Shown piece after piece: positions 1-11,700 of a stretch of 53,935 nucleotides of DNA. Every line of letters starts with the position of its first letter. Within the stretch, counting starts at the first letter, position 1. Both the position numbers and the translations under genes were made by a program. The notes beneath the pieces were generated by a model that was not told the DNA's origin, did not search any database, and was given only the letters and a program-made list of their open reading frames with translations. Origin of the DNA: Candidatus Amarolinea dominans (lineage in GTDB: Bacteria > Chloroflexota > Anaerolineae > SSC4 > Amarolineaceae); contig JADJYJ010000022.1 in NCBI GenBank assembly GCA_016719785.1, positions 1-53,935 on the forward strand, given 5' to 3'.

Positions 1-1140
1 TGGAGATCGTCAGCGTGACCGACTTCCCGGCCGCGCCGACGCAGATCGTGACCACCTGCTGACTCCCGGCGCCAGCAAAGGAATTGCCAATGGACGGCGC
101 GTTCGCCTACCTGGCCGCGGATCAAGAGGGCTGCAAGTGGTTGACATCCAGGACGCCGCCGCGCCGGCGGCTGTAGCAGGCAGCTACACGCCTTGCCGCC
201 ATCAGCGGCGCTGCGGAGTAAACGCAGCGGTCACGCCTTCGTCTTGAGCAAGGATCAAAAACCTGGTGATCGATGGATGTGTCGCAGCCGGCCGCGCCGG
301 TGCGCAGGCATATTTCGATCTCGCGGCGCGGTCCGCAAGCGCATGCGTGTTGACAAGGACTTCGCGCCTACCTGGCCGATGCCGATGACGGCCTGTGGAT
401 CATGGACATCACCGATCCGGCCAACCCGGCGCCGCTCGGCCTCTATCGCACGCCCGAATCGCCGCTCAATGCCATCACTGGATGTGAATCTCTTGCCCGC
501 ACCATGTCGCGGTCGGCGACGGCGGTCTGCAGATTCTCGATGTCACCGACCCCGGCCAGCCAACCCTGCTCGGCAGTTACGACACGATCGGCTATGCCTT
601 CGACGTGGCGATCAACGCTTTACCTGGCCTATAGCAATGACGGGCCGCACCACTCTCGGTCATCAACGTCAAACCAACCGGCCACGCCGACCCTCGTCAC
701 CGATGCTCGGTCTGGCGATGCGCAGCGTGGACATCGTTGGCGATCTGATGCGTTGTGCGTGGCCGATTTTCGCTCCCCAACGGGCTGCTCTTCAGCCTGG
801 CGAATCCGGCGGCGCCTCTGCTGCTGGCAACCTACCCGCGCGACTGACGCCGCAGGCCAACCGTGTGCGATAGCGTCGCGTACATCGCCCAGACGGTCGG
901 TCTGGCGTGACCCACGGTCATCAGCCCACCGCGCCGCGCGCGCCTGGCAGGCAATGCCGCTGCCGGGCAATTCCTGCAGCCTGTCCTGGCGCAGTCCCTG
1001 GAGCCTTTGGCTCACGGCAGCGACGGCCTATGCAGATCGTGGACGTGGTGATCCGGCACCAACCGTTGGTTGCCGGCCTGTTTGCTGCGCGCCCGGTTCT
1101 GCAAGCAACGTGCAGATAGAATCTGGCCTATGTGGCGGCT
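1..1140 (+). pseudogene. LVIVD-repeat protein, 5'-truncated, frameshifted
   Basis: The window opens inside a coding stretch whose translation, followed through several frames, carries LVIVD-type repeats (PF08309 style). Near nt 8-60 it reads EIVSVTDFPAAPTQIV, near 130-180 LQVVDIQDAAAPAAV, near 395-440 DGLWIMDITDPANPAPLG, and near 525-600 GGLQILDVTDPGQPTLLGS. These repeats normally form a secreted or surface beta-propeller-like protein; no enzymatic role is implied. The start lies left of the window. At least four frame changes are needed before about nt 900, after which the repeat signal fades. The repeat identity is seen in the sequence; whether the gene is dead or only badly sequenced cannot be told here. 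Confidence 0.6.
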
Positions 1141-1380
1141 GACACCACGGCGGCCTGATCGTCGTGCGCATCACGCCGCTGCCGCGAATCGCCCTGGTTC
1201 TTCCCGTTCATGCGGCGGCGCAGAGCAACCCGTTTCCACCAACAACAACCACCAGTCAGGAACCAGCCACGTTGGCGGGTGGTTCGCCGGCACGCTTGTT
1301 GAGATACCATGAGACCTAACTCTAACCGGGAGAACACTGGCCGTCCAATCTGGCTCTATGTTAAAAGTGCAAAGCTGCTG

Positions 1381-1560
1381 AGGAGGAATGAAATGAAGAA
1401 GGAATTTCGCTGTAACTGCAAATCAGCTGCCGCAACAGGCGCGTGCTTGGCAAACAACGAGCTATACGACGCGCACCAGCGCCGGCCACAATCCGTTGAA
1501 CGGCGTGGACGTTGACGCCCTTTCTGTTTTGCGCCATCTGATCGAGGTTCAAAGAGCTGT
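1381..1560 (+). other. Broken small gene start, unassigned
   Basis: A good Shine-Dalgarno (AGGAGG, 1381-1386) precedes ATGs at 1388 and 1393. Reading across one frame change gives NPLNGVDVDALS near 1490-1525, a motif that resembles the N-terminus of OsmC-family proteins, but nothing downstream supports that family. I record it as a real-looking translation start with no assignable product. Confidence 0.2.
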
Positions 1561-2105
1561 CGGAGGAGGGCGCAGCAGAGGAACACGAACTGCCGTGCGG
1601 GTGAGCACGTACCGCTCAGGTCGCTGCTCATTATCTGCCAGGGGTGCAGCGAGAGATTGTATAATTTGCTCTTTTTGCTGCCAGAGTGTCGTCCAGGACC
1701 GGCTGCACCTGGCATAATGAGGTCTGCGGCCGATTAGTTGACCGGGATTGGCGGGAATGGCACTTGCGAACGCTGCAACAAATGCACCTATGGCGTCTCC
1801 CTTTACCCTGCAAGCACTGCAGGGCGGAGGAGCCTGTGGGGATGTTTTGAAAGGGATGAGTTGAACTAAAACGGAGCGTCTACAACCGAACTCATCAGCA
1901 TGCTGTGCAAACAGGAACGCCGGCGGTCTGCCCCCGTATGCCACGGCGCGGGGACATCATCCGCTGACATGGCTCAACTTTCAACTCGTTCTCAACTTGC
2001 CTTGACGGCTGCGGTGACCTGGTGGTAAAATGCGGTCTGTAATCGGCGTCGAAACTCTGTCAGTCAGCGGACAGGGTCTGCTGTACCTGAGGTGTGCAGC
2101 ACTGC
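1561..2105. other. Stretch without recognisable gene
   Basis: No frame gives a protein I recognise and no clear terminator or repeat is visible. The overlapping short open frames look like high-GC noise or the badly frameshifted end of the preceding gene. Confidence 0.4.
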
Positions 2106-2956
2106 GTGATCTTCTCGCTTTTGCCTTTGCCTGAGTATAACCTGCCTTTCGGTGCGCATTTCGCCCGCCTGGGATTCTGCTCGCCGGCCTGCAGTTGACC
2201 GGGCTGGAAGCGGGCGCAACGCACGGGATGCAGACCACGGCGCGGACGTCGATCGGGGCGCGGACCTCGATCACGATGCCGGCCTGGATATGACGTTCAT
2301 CTCTCCGATCATGATGCCCGGCCTGGATCGACGCTCCACCTCGATCATAGCGCAGACCTCGATCCGCGGCGGATGGCAGCCGCGCAGCCGAGCATGAGGC
2401 AGCGCCGGCGCGTCCGGCAGCAGTTTTTCGCTGCTGGCTTTCCGCAAACGGGTGAGCGCCGCTGCTGGTGGTCTGCGGTCTGTTCAAATCGGTGGCCCTG
2501 CTGGTTGGCTGTTGAACGGCCTGCTGGCTAGCGCCATCGGGTGTACCGGCCCGCGCTGTTCGCGGTGCTGCCGACCGCTGGTCATAGGCAACCTGGTGAC
2601 CACACGCATAAGCATCGCTGGGTGGGCCGCGCTGCCGCCCATCAGCACCACGGCCAGTGCGCAGACTCTGGTGGGTACCCACGGCACGGTCATCGGCCCG
2701 TTCGTGGACGACCAGTATGGCATGTGCATCTGCGCGGCGCAGGCACGTTGATCACCATTTTGCGACTCCGTGCCGGGGCAAGCGACCATCAGAGCAGCTC
2801 CGAAAGTGATCCTGTTGACCTACGACCCGGTTCAACGCCGCCATCGTCACGCTGGCGCAACCCCCGCTACTTTTAACGGGTGCGCTGAACGCTTTTTCTT
2901 TTACGCTTCCGCGAACCAGGCCCACTGCTACCTCACCCCACCGGCCCCAGTTCTAG
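2106..2956 (+). pseudogene. YqiJ/NfeD-like membrane protein, frameshifted
   Basis: A GTG at 2106 opens LPLPEYNLPF, typical of the N-terminus of YqiJ/DUF1449 membrane proteins. An Asp-rich linker follows (2240-2350, e.g. GADLDHDAGLD), then hydrophobic segments (2460-2640), and a C-terminal OB-fold-like piece VGTHGTVIGPFVDDQYG (2665-2720) that ends with VILLTYDPVQRR around 2805-2840. This order (membrane part, acidic linker, OB fold) fits the NfeD-like partner that is usually encoded beside a flotillin, and a flotillin starts 13 bases downstream. Several frame changes are needed. The stop TAG at 2954-2956 is the likely natural end. The role is inferred from the family: membrane-domain organisation with the flotillin. 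Confidence 0.5.
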
Positions 2957-2969
2957 GGAGATTCCGACG

Positions 2970-5009
2970 ATGCAGATAGCCGTTGTCATGGTTCCGTGAT
3001 TCTTGCGGTTGTGCTCCTGCTGCTCTTGGTCCTCGTGCGCTCCGTCATGCGCTCTTATGTCAAAACGCCGGCCAATCGTTCGTTCGTGCGCACGGGCGGC
3101 CTGTCGCAAGGCCAATAACCCGCCTAAGGTGGTGATGAACGGCGGCGCCTGGGTGTTCGGGCCATCCATGAAATCCTGGGTTGACCTGGGCACGATGGCG
3201 ATTGACATCGAACGCACCGAAAACAACGCCCTTCTCACCAAAGACCCGCAGTACGCGGACATCCAAGGCCATCTTTTTACGTCAAAGTCAACCCCACCGT
3301 CGAAGGTATCATTGACGCCGCGCGCACCATGCGGCAAGCAGGTGGATGTCAACGCCGTCAAGCAACTGGTCGAAGCCAAGCTGGATGGCGCGCGCGCGAC
3401 GTGGCGGCCTCCTTCACGCTGATGAGCCTGCACCAGGAACGCGAGAAGTTCATCCAGGAGGTGCAGAATCGGCTCAAGACCGACCTGGAGGAAAACGGCC
3501 TGGTGCTCGAATCGGTATCGGTGCTGACCCTGCGCGCCGCGCGGCAGGGATCGTTCGGCACCGATGATGTCTTTGGCGCCCAGGTGGCGCGCCAACGCCC
3601 AGGTCATTCAGCAGGCGCTAGAGCGTAACGACATCGAACGCACCGCGGAGATCGAGATCAAGCGACGCGATACCGACACCGCGCTGCGACTCAACCTGGA
3701 CCGTGAACTGGCCTGGCGTCCGCCACCCAGTCACGCGAGGTGCGGACAAGCCAGAGCGGTGGAAAAGGCGCAGGCCGAGCCTGCGCGAGTACGAGGAACA
3801 CAAAAATCGGAAGCGGCGCGTGGCTAGGAACGGGCCGTGGCGCTGATGGAAATCGAGCGCGACCAACAGCTTGCCATTCAGGCGGGCGCAAACAGCAGGA
3901 AGTGATGGGGGCCGAGGTCGCGACGCCAGGCCATCGAAATGGCCGAGCAGCAGCGCCAGATCATCGTGCTGACCGAGCAGCAGAAACGCGAGGGCGCAGA
4001 GAAGGATCGCCTGCTGGTCCCGGGCGCGGGAAGAGGCCGCGCAGGCGGTGGTGACGGTGCAGGCCACGCAGACGGCGCAGCGAAGCCAGAATCCGCGTGA
4101 TCGAGGCCGAGCGCGAGGCGCAGAAGGCGGTCATCGAACAGAAGAATCGCATCGAGCTGGATGCGCTGCGCAAGCAGCGCGAGGCCGAAGCGCAGGCCAA
4201 AGCGGAAAGAGATCGCCGCGGCCGAGGCCGAAGCGGCGCTCAAACAGGCCGACACGCTGCGCACCCAAGCCCAGGCCGAGGCGGAGGCGTCGAAGTTGCG
4301 CGCGGAGGGCACGAAGGCGACCTCGTCGGCGGTCGGCCTGGCGGAGGGCCGATGTCATGAAGGTAAGGCCGATGCGGCCATGCGCGAGGCCGAGCGATGC
4401 GCGCAGCGGCTGGCCGAGGCCGAGTGCCAAGCCAAGGCCGAGGCGCTGCCGCGTTCGACGGCGTGGCGCAGCGCGGGAAATGCTGAAGCTGCAACTGGAT
4501 GCCCAGGTACGCATCGAGATCGCCAAGGCCCAGGCGGCGCTGGGCTCGGCCCTCGCGTCCATGAATATCAAGCTGATCGGCGATCCGAATGCGGCCGCTT
4601 CCCTGCTGCGCCTGGTGACGCTGGCCGACGGTATCGGTGGAGGTGATCAGGGCCGCGCTGACCGGTGCGGGAGATCGGCCAGCAGTTGATCAACCGGGCG
4701 ACTGGCGACCCAGCCGGCGATAGCCTGGTGCGCATGGCGGCTACGGATGGCGGCAAGACCGCAGCGTCGGGCGTCAGCATCGAGGAATTGGCGGCCCTGG
4801 TACCTGAGGTGATGCGCGTGGCCGAGAAGAGCGTGGACCTGAACAAGGTCAAGGGCAAGAGCCTGGGTGAGATTCTAGCCCTGGTGGGCCAAAAGGTGTC
4901 TGGCGACGAACGCACGCTGGTTGAGAAGGCGCAGCGGGCGTTGGCGCAACTGCCGGTGCTCAACGATCTGCCGTTCGAGGATCTCTATCTGCGCATGGCG
5001 GTCCGCTGA
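2970..5009 (+). CDS. Flotillin-like SPFH protein (frameshifted)
   Basis: ATG at 2970 follows an AGGGAG ribosome site. An N-terminal hydrophobic segment (LAVVLLLLLVLVRSV) is followed by an SPFH/band-7 region in changing frames: NRSFVRTGG, PKVVMNGGAWVFG, WVDLGTMAIDIERTENNAL, VDVNAVKQLVEAKLDGA, EVQNRLKTDLEENGLVLESV. A long Glu/Ala/Arg/Gln-rich coiled coil (about 3600-4560) ends in VSIEELAALVPEVMRVAEKS and a flotillin-type tail, stop at 5009. The family assembles membrane-anchored oligomers in lipid domains; YqiK is the E. coli relative. At least eight frame changes occur, but family-like sequence survives in every piece, which argues for sequencing indels more than decay. The nominal length of about 680 codons is normal for a YqiK-type flotillin. 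Confidence 0.8.
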
Positions 5010-5035
5010 CCGGTCGCCGCAGGAGGTTGTGAGCG

Positions 5036-5560
5036 ATGAAGTTGAGGGCATGGCTGGCCGCGTGGTGGCAAACGATCCTGCGGGACCTGTTCGGCGAGGG
5101 CGATGAGGCCGGGGCGGACAGGCCGCGGGGATCAACGTCGCGCGAGCGAGCGGCTGACGATCGCCTGAACGCCCTGCTCGCTGAGGCGCAAACCCGGCTG
5201 GATGACCTGCAGACGCAGCGCCGCGCGGCCGTGGCCCGGCGCAAGCGCGTGGAGTTAGCCTGGCAAGCGGCCCTGGCCGAGGTCAACCGCCTGGATGCGG
5301 CCGTAGATGCTGCGCTGCTGGAAGGCGAGGAGAGCCAGGCGCGCCGACATCTGGCCGCACAGCAGCTGGAAGCGTGGGAACGCTCGGCCAGCGCGTGGAA
5401 ACGCTGGCGCGGGCGCAGCGCCAGCAGGATCGTCAGGCCGCGAGATCAGGTCGAGCTGCGCCGGCGCCAGGAGCAGATCGCCCAGGCCGAGGACCGCATG
5501 GCAGCCCGTCGCGAAGTGGCGCAGGCGCGACCGAGGACCGAGGAATCATCATGGCGCTGA
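5036..5560 (+). CDS. Coiled-coil hypothetical protein of flotillin operon
   Basis: ATG at 5036 has an upstream AGGAGG and lies 26 bases after the flotillin stop. The product (about 174 residues) begins with an amphipathic segment KLRAWLAAWWQTILRDLFG and continues as a heptad-like coiled coil rich in Ala, Arg, Glu and Gln (LLAEAQTRLDDLQTQRRAA). The part near 5375-5440 reads better in the neighbouring frame (GQRVETLARAQRQQDR), so two compensating frameshifts are likely. The layout resembles a PspA/IM30-like helical protein but I see no diagnostic motif. Its position suggests work at the membrane with the flotillin; that is inference. Confidence 0.6.
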   Translation: MKLRAWLAAWWQTILRDLFGEGDEAGADRPRGSTSRERAADDRLNALLAEAQTRLDDLQTQRRAAVARRKRVELAWQAALAEVNRLDAAVDAALLEGEESQARRHLAAQQLEAWERSASAWKRWRGRSASRIVRPRDQVELRRRQEQIAQAEDRMAARREVAQARPRTEESSWR

Positions 5561-6000
5561 CCCCCGAACAAGAACAAGCTCTGACCGATTTACTGCGCCG
5601 GCTGCCGGCCGCGCCCGCCAGCACGCCATCGCCGGCGCCAGACCTGCTGCAGACCTGGCTGGGCGTGTCGGGCGCTGATCTCGGCGCTGGCTTACAGGCT
5701 CTGCTGGCGCGCAAGGCGCAGGTCGAGACGCGCGTCTTGGACTGGGTCGGAAGAAATCCGCTCGAGGCAGCCGTGCAATTCCTCGGCGCGGCCGCGTGGG
5801 CCTTTTACCGCGCCGAACAGAACGCCAACCCCAGAATCTCCACCTACACCGATGCCTTCTACTACATCGCCACCTGCGCCTCGGTGGGCTACGCCGACAT
5901 CTTCGCGGTGACTCAGACCGGCCGGGCCATTGCTGCGCTGGTCATGATCATCGGCCCCGCGCTGACCAACCGCCTGCTCGACCAGCCGCGACGCGCTTGA
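5551..6000 (+). CDS. Small ion-channel-like membrane protein
   Basis: ATG at 5551 overlaps the end of the coiled-coil gene by 10 bases. The 149-residue product has a Pro-rich N-terminus, a first hydrophobic segment (EAAVQFLGAAAWAFYRAEQN), a pore-helix-like TYTDAFYYIATCASVGYADI, and a second membrane segment (GRAIAALVMIIGPALTNRLL). The arrangement TM1, pore loop, TM2 matches the two-TM ion channel fold (PF07885). In K+ channels the filter is T-x-GYGD; here it reads SVGYAD, so strict K+ selectivity is doubtful. It closes the flotillin operon. Confidence 0.6.
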   Translation: MALTPEQEQALTDLLRRLPAAPASTPSPAPDLLQTWLGVSGADLGAGLQALLARKAQVETRVLDWVGRNPLEAAVQFLGAAAWAFYRAEQNANPRISTYTDAFYYIATCASVGYADIFAVTQTGRAIAALVMIIGPALTNRLLDQPRRA

Positions 6001-6085
6001 GGCGCTTCGGTCAGCGCACGGTTGGCGCTGTGCGCGGACAGGCGAGGTATACTGCAAGTGGGAATAGACTTCACTCTTCTGCCGG

Positions 6086-6120
6086 CGGAAACAGGCGCAA
6101 TTCGTGCCCGCTTGCAGCAT
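6086..6120 (+). repeat. 35-bp dispersed repeat, copy 1
   Basis: This intergenic 35-mer is identical, in reverse complement, to 28680-28714. It lies between the ion-channel gene and a collapsed oxidoreductase gene. Confidence 0.85.
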
Positions 6121-6156
6121 AGTTCAGCACTCTTTCGGTCAATCAATGGCTGATGC

Positions 6157-6341
6157 TCATCGTGCGCTCGCCTGCGGCGGCCGCCGGCTGAGCAGGTGCG
6201 TTCTGTCAGTCCCTGGCGCGGCGATGTGTTCGGCGATGAACGCCGCATCGTCCCCGACACCCAACAGCAGAGCCAGTAGCTGGTTGCCAGCCCGGCCTGT
6301 CCACCGCCCACGATAACGGTTTCTATCGTCTGATGGGCCAT
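6157..6341 (-). pseudogene. Flavin monooxygenase remnant, internally deleted
   Basis: The ATG at 6341 opens TIETVIVGGGQAGLATSYWL, the FAD-binding GxGxxG N-terminus of a flavin-dependent monooxygenase. Almost at once, and in another frame, it changes to LGVGDDAAFIAEHIA and stops at 6157. The second piece resembles the C-terminal tail of the same family, so the two ends of a gene normally some 350-450 codons long appear joined with the middle missing. It cannot encode a working enzyme. It is the last member of the minus-strand group 7949-6157. Confidence 0.6.
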
Positions 6342-6360
6342 GCCCTCCCCAATCAATTCG

Positions 6361-6642
6361 TCAAGCCACGCTGACGATCGCGCCGTCGTGCCATTCGGGG
6401 TCAGCCAGCAGCAAGGCGCGCAACTGCATGAAGCGCTCGCTCTGCTCCGGGCTTTGCGCGTTGGCCCAATAGGCCTCCTTGCTCTCGAACACCGCCACCA
6501 GGAACAGCTCGCCGGGGTCGGCGTCCATCTGGTAAACGTAGCGCGTGACCTGACCGGGCGCCACGCCCATGCTGTCACCCAACGCCTTCAATTCCTCGAT
6601 CCTGGTCGGGTCAATTTTGATCCGTGCAATCGTGCCGTACAT
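6361..6642 (-). CDS. Antibiotic biosynthesis monooxygenase (ABM) domain protein
   Basis: This intact 93-residue protein begins MYGTIARIKIDPTRIEEL and shows the ABM fold pattern: beta strand, helix, GQVTRYVYQMDADPGELFLV, FESKEAYWANAQSPEQ, and a C-terminal strand. Such dimeric ferredoxin-like proteins act as cofactor-free quinol monooxygenases or as stress proteins; the substrate is unknown here. A GGAGC site lies about 10 bases before the ATG. The start is 15 bases after the stop of the membrane-protein gene, so the two are probably cotranscribed with the SRPBCC gene upstream. Confidence 0.75.
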   Translation of the reverse strand: MYGTIARIKIDPTRIEELKALGDSMGVAPGQVTRYVYQMDADPGELFLVAVFESKEAYWANAQSPEQSERFMQLRALLLADPEWHDGAIVSVA

Positions 6643-6657
6643 GGTTTCTTGCTCCTA

Positions 6658-7263
<606 letters not shown>

Positions 7264-7352
7264 AGATGATACCTCGTTACCAGGATATTGAAGATGGCGC
7301 TTGCGGCCATTCGACAGGTCTTGCGCGGGAGGCGCCGCCCTGACTGCGCACC

Positions 7353-7949
7353 TCAGGCCTGGCTGGCCGTCGAGGCCAGGCTTGCAGGGGGCGCAGTCAG
7401 TAAGGCGGACAGCCCTTCGCGGCCCCACGCCATGACGATGTCGTGGTTCCAGGCGAAGAACGGTCGCGCGAGCGGCGCCAGGAGATTCATCCAGCGCTTG
7501 GTGGTCGTCACGTTCCAATCGTAGCGCGCAGTCGTGATGCCATTGGCTTCGCTGAAGGTCCATAGCCGGTCCCTTCCAACTCGCCTGTGGCGCGGCCCTC
7601 GATGCGCCGGAACGGTTCGATGCAGGTTGTCTCCATCACGAAGGTGAGACGATAAGGCAGCTTGCTCTTCCAGGTGTAGTGGTGGGCGGCGCCGATCCCG
7701 CGGCTGTCCCCGCGGCGCAGGCGGACGACCGCCTCGACCCCCCGCCACCACTGCGGCCATCGCTCAACCTCGGTAATCGCCGTCCAGATGGGGGCAACCG
7801 GCGCGGCGAGTTGCCAGATGGTGGTAAAAGAATAGTGTGCGGGCAGTCAACAGGCCAGGCTGGCTGGCGCCGAGAACGATGGCATGGGTGTTTGCATGTG
7901 AAATGGGATTAGAATTAGAAAGCGGTCTCTCGGCGCCTGGGTTCGTCAT
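7353..7949 (-). CDS. SRPBCC-family protein, frameshifted
   Basis: A GGAG-preceded ATG at 7949 is the best start. After a shift near 7830 the sequence reads FTTIWQLAAPVAPIWTAIT and WPQWWRGVEAVVRLRRGD, then LPYRLTFVMETTCIEPFRRI, then (another frame) YDWNVTTTKRWMNLLAPLAR and FAWNHDIVMAWGREGL, stop at 7353. This is the START-like polyketide cyclase/dehydrase fold, which binds hydrophobic ligands in a helix-grip cavity. Its ligand is unknown. It heads the minus-strand cluster with the membrane protein and ABM genes. Confidence 0.65.
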
Positions 7950-8207
7950 GATTGCATCTCCTGCAAGTGATTGACATCGGCCTCGTACCGATCATCAGTG
8001 ACCCCAGGATACATGCAAACGATACTCTGTGAACAGATCGAACAGTGCTCACTTCTTGTTCATTTTTTCGGAAAGCGCGCGCTTTCCTGCGCCGCCCTGG
8101 GGTAAAGATCATTATTCAATGCAAAGCCGCAAGGACGCGAAGGGCGTAAAGCAAGATCAAAAAAGCCTGCAAACCTGCGCCCGGGTAATCTGGGGCGGCA
8201 CGCATAC

Positions 8208-8423
8208 TCAGGTCTCAGCAGTAGGAGCCCGCATGGCTTCCACTGCGCATTCCCAGGCGCCTTCATGGCACAGGCCATCGGCTCGAGCGCGTTCGTAGGC
8301 CGCCAACCCCGCCTGCAAGCGCACCTCGCTCAAGACCACAGCCAGCGCGCTGTCACCCGTTGTCAACTGGTCGCTGACCAGGGCTAATCGCTCTCTGATC
8401 GTCGCTCGTCTCTCGTTATCCAT
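8208..8423 (-). CDS. Small hypothetical protein
   Basis: A 71-residue, mainly helical product starting MDNERRATIRERLALVSDQL and containing VLSEVRLQAGLAAYERARAD. It is intact and has a plausible start, but I recognise no family. It stands alone between the SRPBCC cluster and the promoter region of the large beta-helix gene. Confidence 0.45.
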   Translation of the reverse strand: MDNERRATIRERLALVSDQLTTGDSALAVVLSEVRLQAGLAAYERARADGLCHEGAWECAVEAMRAPTAET

Positions 8424-8558
8424 GGTGTATCGCCTTCGAGCGCGAGTGGTTCATTTTTTTCCTCCTTCTTGCACCGGTCCGGATCGCGGGAGTCACTCGA
8501 ACTGCGCCGATTCTGCCCAAAACCGATATTTGGCGTTACTGCCCATCTCCAACCCGAC

Positions 8559-8587
8559 TTGACTTAATTCGGTATTAGTGCTATACA
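8559..8587 (+). promoter_or_regulatory. Sigma-70-type promoter
   Basis: TTGACT (8559-8564), a 17-base spacer and TATACA (8582-8587) form a good vegetative promoter in the 316-base gene-free stretch 8424-8739. It would give the large secreted protein gene a leader of about 145 bases. Confidence 0.45.
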
Positions 8588-8739
8588 AGTCCGTAAATTA
8601 TCTCTCACACAGAATGCTCCTTTCCGCCTGCCGCCATGAGGCAGTCAGATTTCTTCATCGCTCTGTCAAACAACTCCAAAATACGCAGCAACTACCGACG
8701 GCGGATTGTGCAGTGAGTGTAGCATAAGCCCTGGGAAAG

Positions 8740-11700
8740 ATGGTGATCATGAACACGATGATAAGATACATGCCGCTGCGATACACCTTGCTGCGCCTGG
8801 CTGCCCGCGCCGGGCACATTGCCTTTACTCTGGCGATCTCCCTCATGTTGACATTCAGCGCAGGTTCGCAGTCTGCGGCGGAAGGGCCGCGTCGAACCGC
8901 ACCCATCCCGGCTCCCGCTGGCCTGCAGGCGACCTTCGTCGTCCGCGGCGCTTCAGCGCCGGCGTCGAAAAGACCGCGCCCGGCGCGGTTGTCGTCTCCT
9001 CGTCGGCGCCCCTCGCCTACGCCTCAACCTGGGCCGATGGCGTTCGGGCCGCAGCGGTCGTTGGCGGCATTCCCGCGACCGCGCGACCACTGCCCACGCA
9101 GCCAGCGGCCGCCCAATCTGCCGCGCCCCAGGGCTACATCGTGCGCAACGCCAACCCCGACGGGCCAGACTCGCTCTACGCCGCCATTTATCTTGCCAAC
9201 GCCAACCCCGGCCACGACGACATCACCTTTGCCATTGATCCGCCTGGGCGCACACGATTTTCGTGCAGGGGCCGGGGCTGCCGGTCATCACCGATCCGGT
9301 GACCATTGACGCGACCACATAGCCCGGCTGGAACGGCGCCCCGGTCATCGAGCTGGACGGCACCCCGTCCTACCAGGCCAATGGGCTTGATCCGGGCAGG
9401 TTCCACCACGGTGAAGGGGCTGGCGATCAACCGCTTCCAGGTTGGAATCTTCATTCTGGACGGCGGCGGCGGCATCATTACCGGCAACTATATCGGCGTT
9501 GGTCTGAGCGGCACGCAAGCGAAGGGCAACGCGCTTTCGGGCATCGAGATTCGCGGCTCCCCCAACAACCGCGTGGAGGGGAATGTCATCAGCGCCAACC
9601 ATACCGGCGTGTTCATCAACGGCGCGACGACCGGCAACCGGATCTATGGCAACTACGTGGGGACGAACAAGACGGGCGACCAGGCGCTGAGGCAACAGCC
9701 CTGGCGCGGGGGTCAGCATTCAAGCCGCGAATGAGAACTACGTAGGGGGGGCCGCGGAGGGACAGGGAAACCTGATCTCCGGCAACACCAATGGCGTTTT
9801 GCTCTACAACGGGACCGCGGGCGTCTCTATTCAGAACAACGGGATCGGCTTGACGAGCTCGGGCCTCGCCGCCCTGCCGAACACGAGCTACGGCATCGTG
9901 TTCCAGGGCGCCAACGGCAACGACATCGGCGGCGATACGGAGGAGGAAGGCAACGTGGTCTCCGGCAACGGGAACGTTGGCATCTATCTGTATGCCGGCG
10001 CCAACGGGAACCGCATCCAGGGCAATAGAGTTGGGCTGCAATGGGGCGCAGGGCTTCTGGGCAACGGCAGCGCCGGCATCGCCATCGCGAATAGCTTCGA
10101 CAACCAGGTTGGCGGCACGGCCGACGGCGCGGAGAACGTGATCACGGGCAACGCCGGCAGCGGCGTGCATTTTCGGGCACATCGGCGGGCAATCACGTGC
10201 TCGGCAACCTGATCGGCGCCGTGCCGTTCGCCCACCCTGATCCGGGCAACGCCGGCCATGGGGTCGAGATCAACGGCGCCAGGAAAACACGATCGGCGGG
10301 ACGACCGCGGCCGAAGGCAACGTCATCTCCGGCAACAAGTTGGATGGCGTGTGGATCGGCAACGGCGCCAGAGATAATCGTGTCCGGGGCAACTTCATCG
10401 GCCTGACCGGCGCCGGGGGGGCGCTGGGCAACTATTTGCACGGCATCGAGGTGGCGGACGCCGGGGTCAACTTCATCGGCGGGCGCAGCGCCACGCCGGG
10501 CGCGCCGCCCGGCAACGTGATTGCGGCCAACGGCAGCGCCGCGGCCGGCAGTGGGGTCGGCATTGTTCTACACGGGACCACGACCGGCGTCGAAATCAAG
10601 GGCAACCTGATTGGCACGAACAGCGCGGGGAGCGCCAACCTGGGCAACCGCAGCGCGGGCGTCGCGCTGGTTGGTTCCGACACAGCCTCCAACCTGGTCG
10701 GCGGCGAGGATCGCGAGTCGCGCAACGTGATTGCGGGCAACGGTCGCAGCGGTGTGCTGCTGAGCGATCGCGCGGTCAGCAACCGCATCTACGGCAACTT
10801 CATCGGCCTGGCCGCGGATGGCACGACGGTGGTGCGCAACGGCCAGCACGGCGTCTCGCTCGAGAACGCGTCCAGCAACTTCATCGGCGGGCCAACCCCG
10901 CCGGCAGCGCGCCCGGCAACGTCATCGCGGGCAACGGCGATGTAGCCAGGGCAACGGCGTGGGCGTGTTCGTCAGCGCCGGCTCGACGCTGAACAAAATC
11001 GAAGGCAACGTCATCGGCGCGGACGCCACCGCCACGCTGGCGCGGCCCAACCGGCTCAGCGGCGTGATTTTGGACGGCGCGCACGCGCACCAACCAGGTG
11101 GGGCGGGTTGCGGTTGATGGGGGCAACATCATCGTCGGCAACGGGCTGGATGGCGTGACGATCCAGAACGGCGCGGCAGAGAACATCATTTACGGCAACG
11201 CCATCGGCGTCAATACCGCCAACGCCCGGCTGGGCAACGGACGCCACGGCGTGGCAGTTTACAGCGGGCAGCGATCTCAATCTCATCGGCGGGTCGGCCG
11301 CGTTCCAGGGGCAACATCATCGCGGCCAACAGTCAGGACGGCGTGCGTCTGGCGGAGGCTGCGGCGCGCAACAAGGTGCAGGGCAACAGGATTGGCATGG
11401 ACGCGAGCGGGACGACGGCATTGGGCAACGGCCAGAGCGGCGTGGTCGTGGACGCGGCAAATACGAACACCATCGGCGGGCCAGGCGTCGGCGAAGGCAA
11501 TGTGCTTTCCGGGAACGGCCAATACGGCATCAGCCTGCAGAACAGCGCCACCCAAAATACCGTGGCCGGCAATCGTATCGGTACGGATGCGGCCGGCGCG
11601 ACGGCCAGGGGCAACGGACTCAGCGGGGTGCAGATCAACGCGGCCAACGACAACACGGTTGGCGGGGCTACGGCAACCCGCGGCGCCCGGCAATCTGATC

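Noticed and set aside
1486..1560. OsmC-like gene start
   Set aside because: Only a 12-residue motif agrees; the sequence after it does not follow the family in any frame.
4131..4571. Minus-strand frames opposite the flotillin coiled coil
   Set aside because: They are Ala/Arg/Leu-rich shadows of the coiled coil without start signals.
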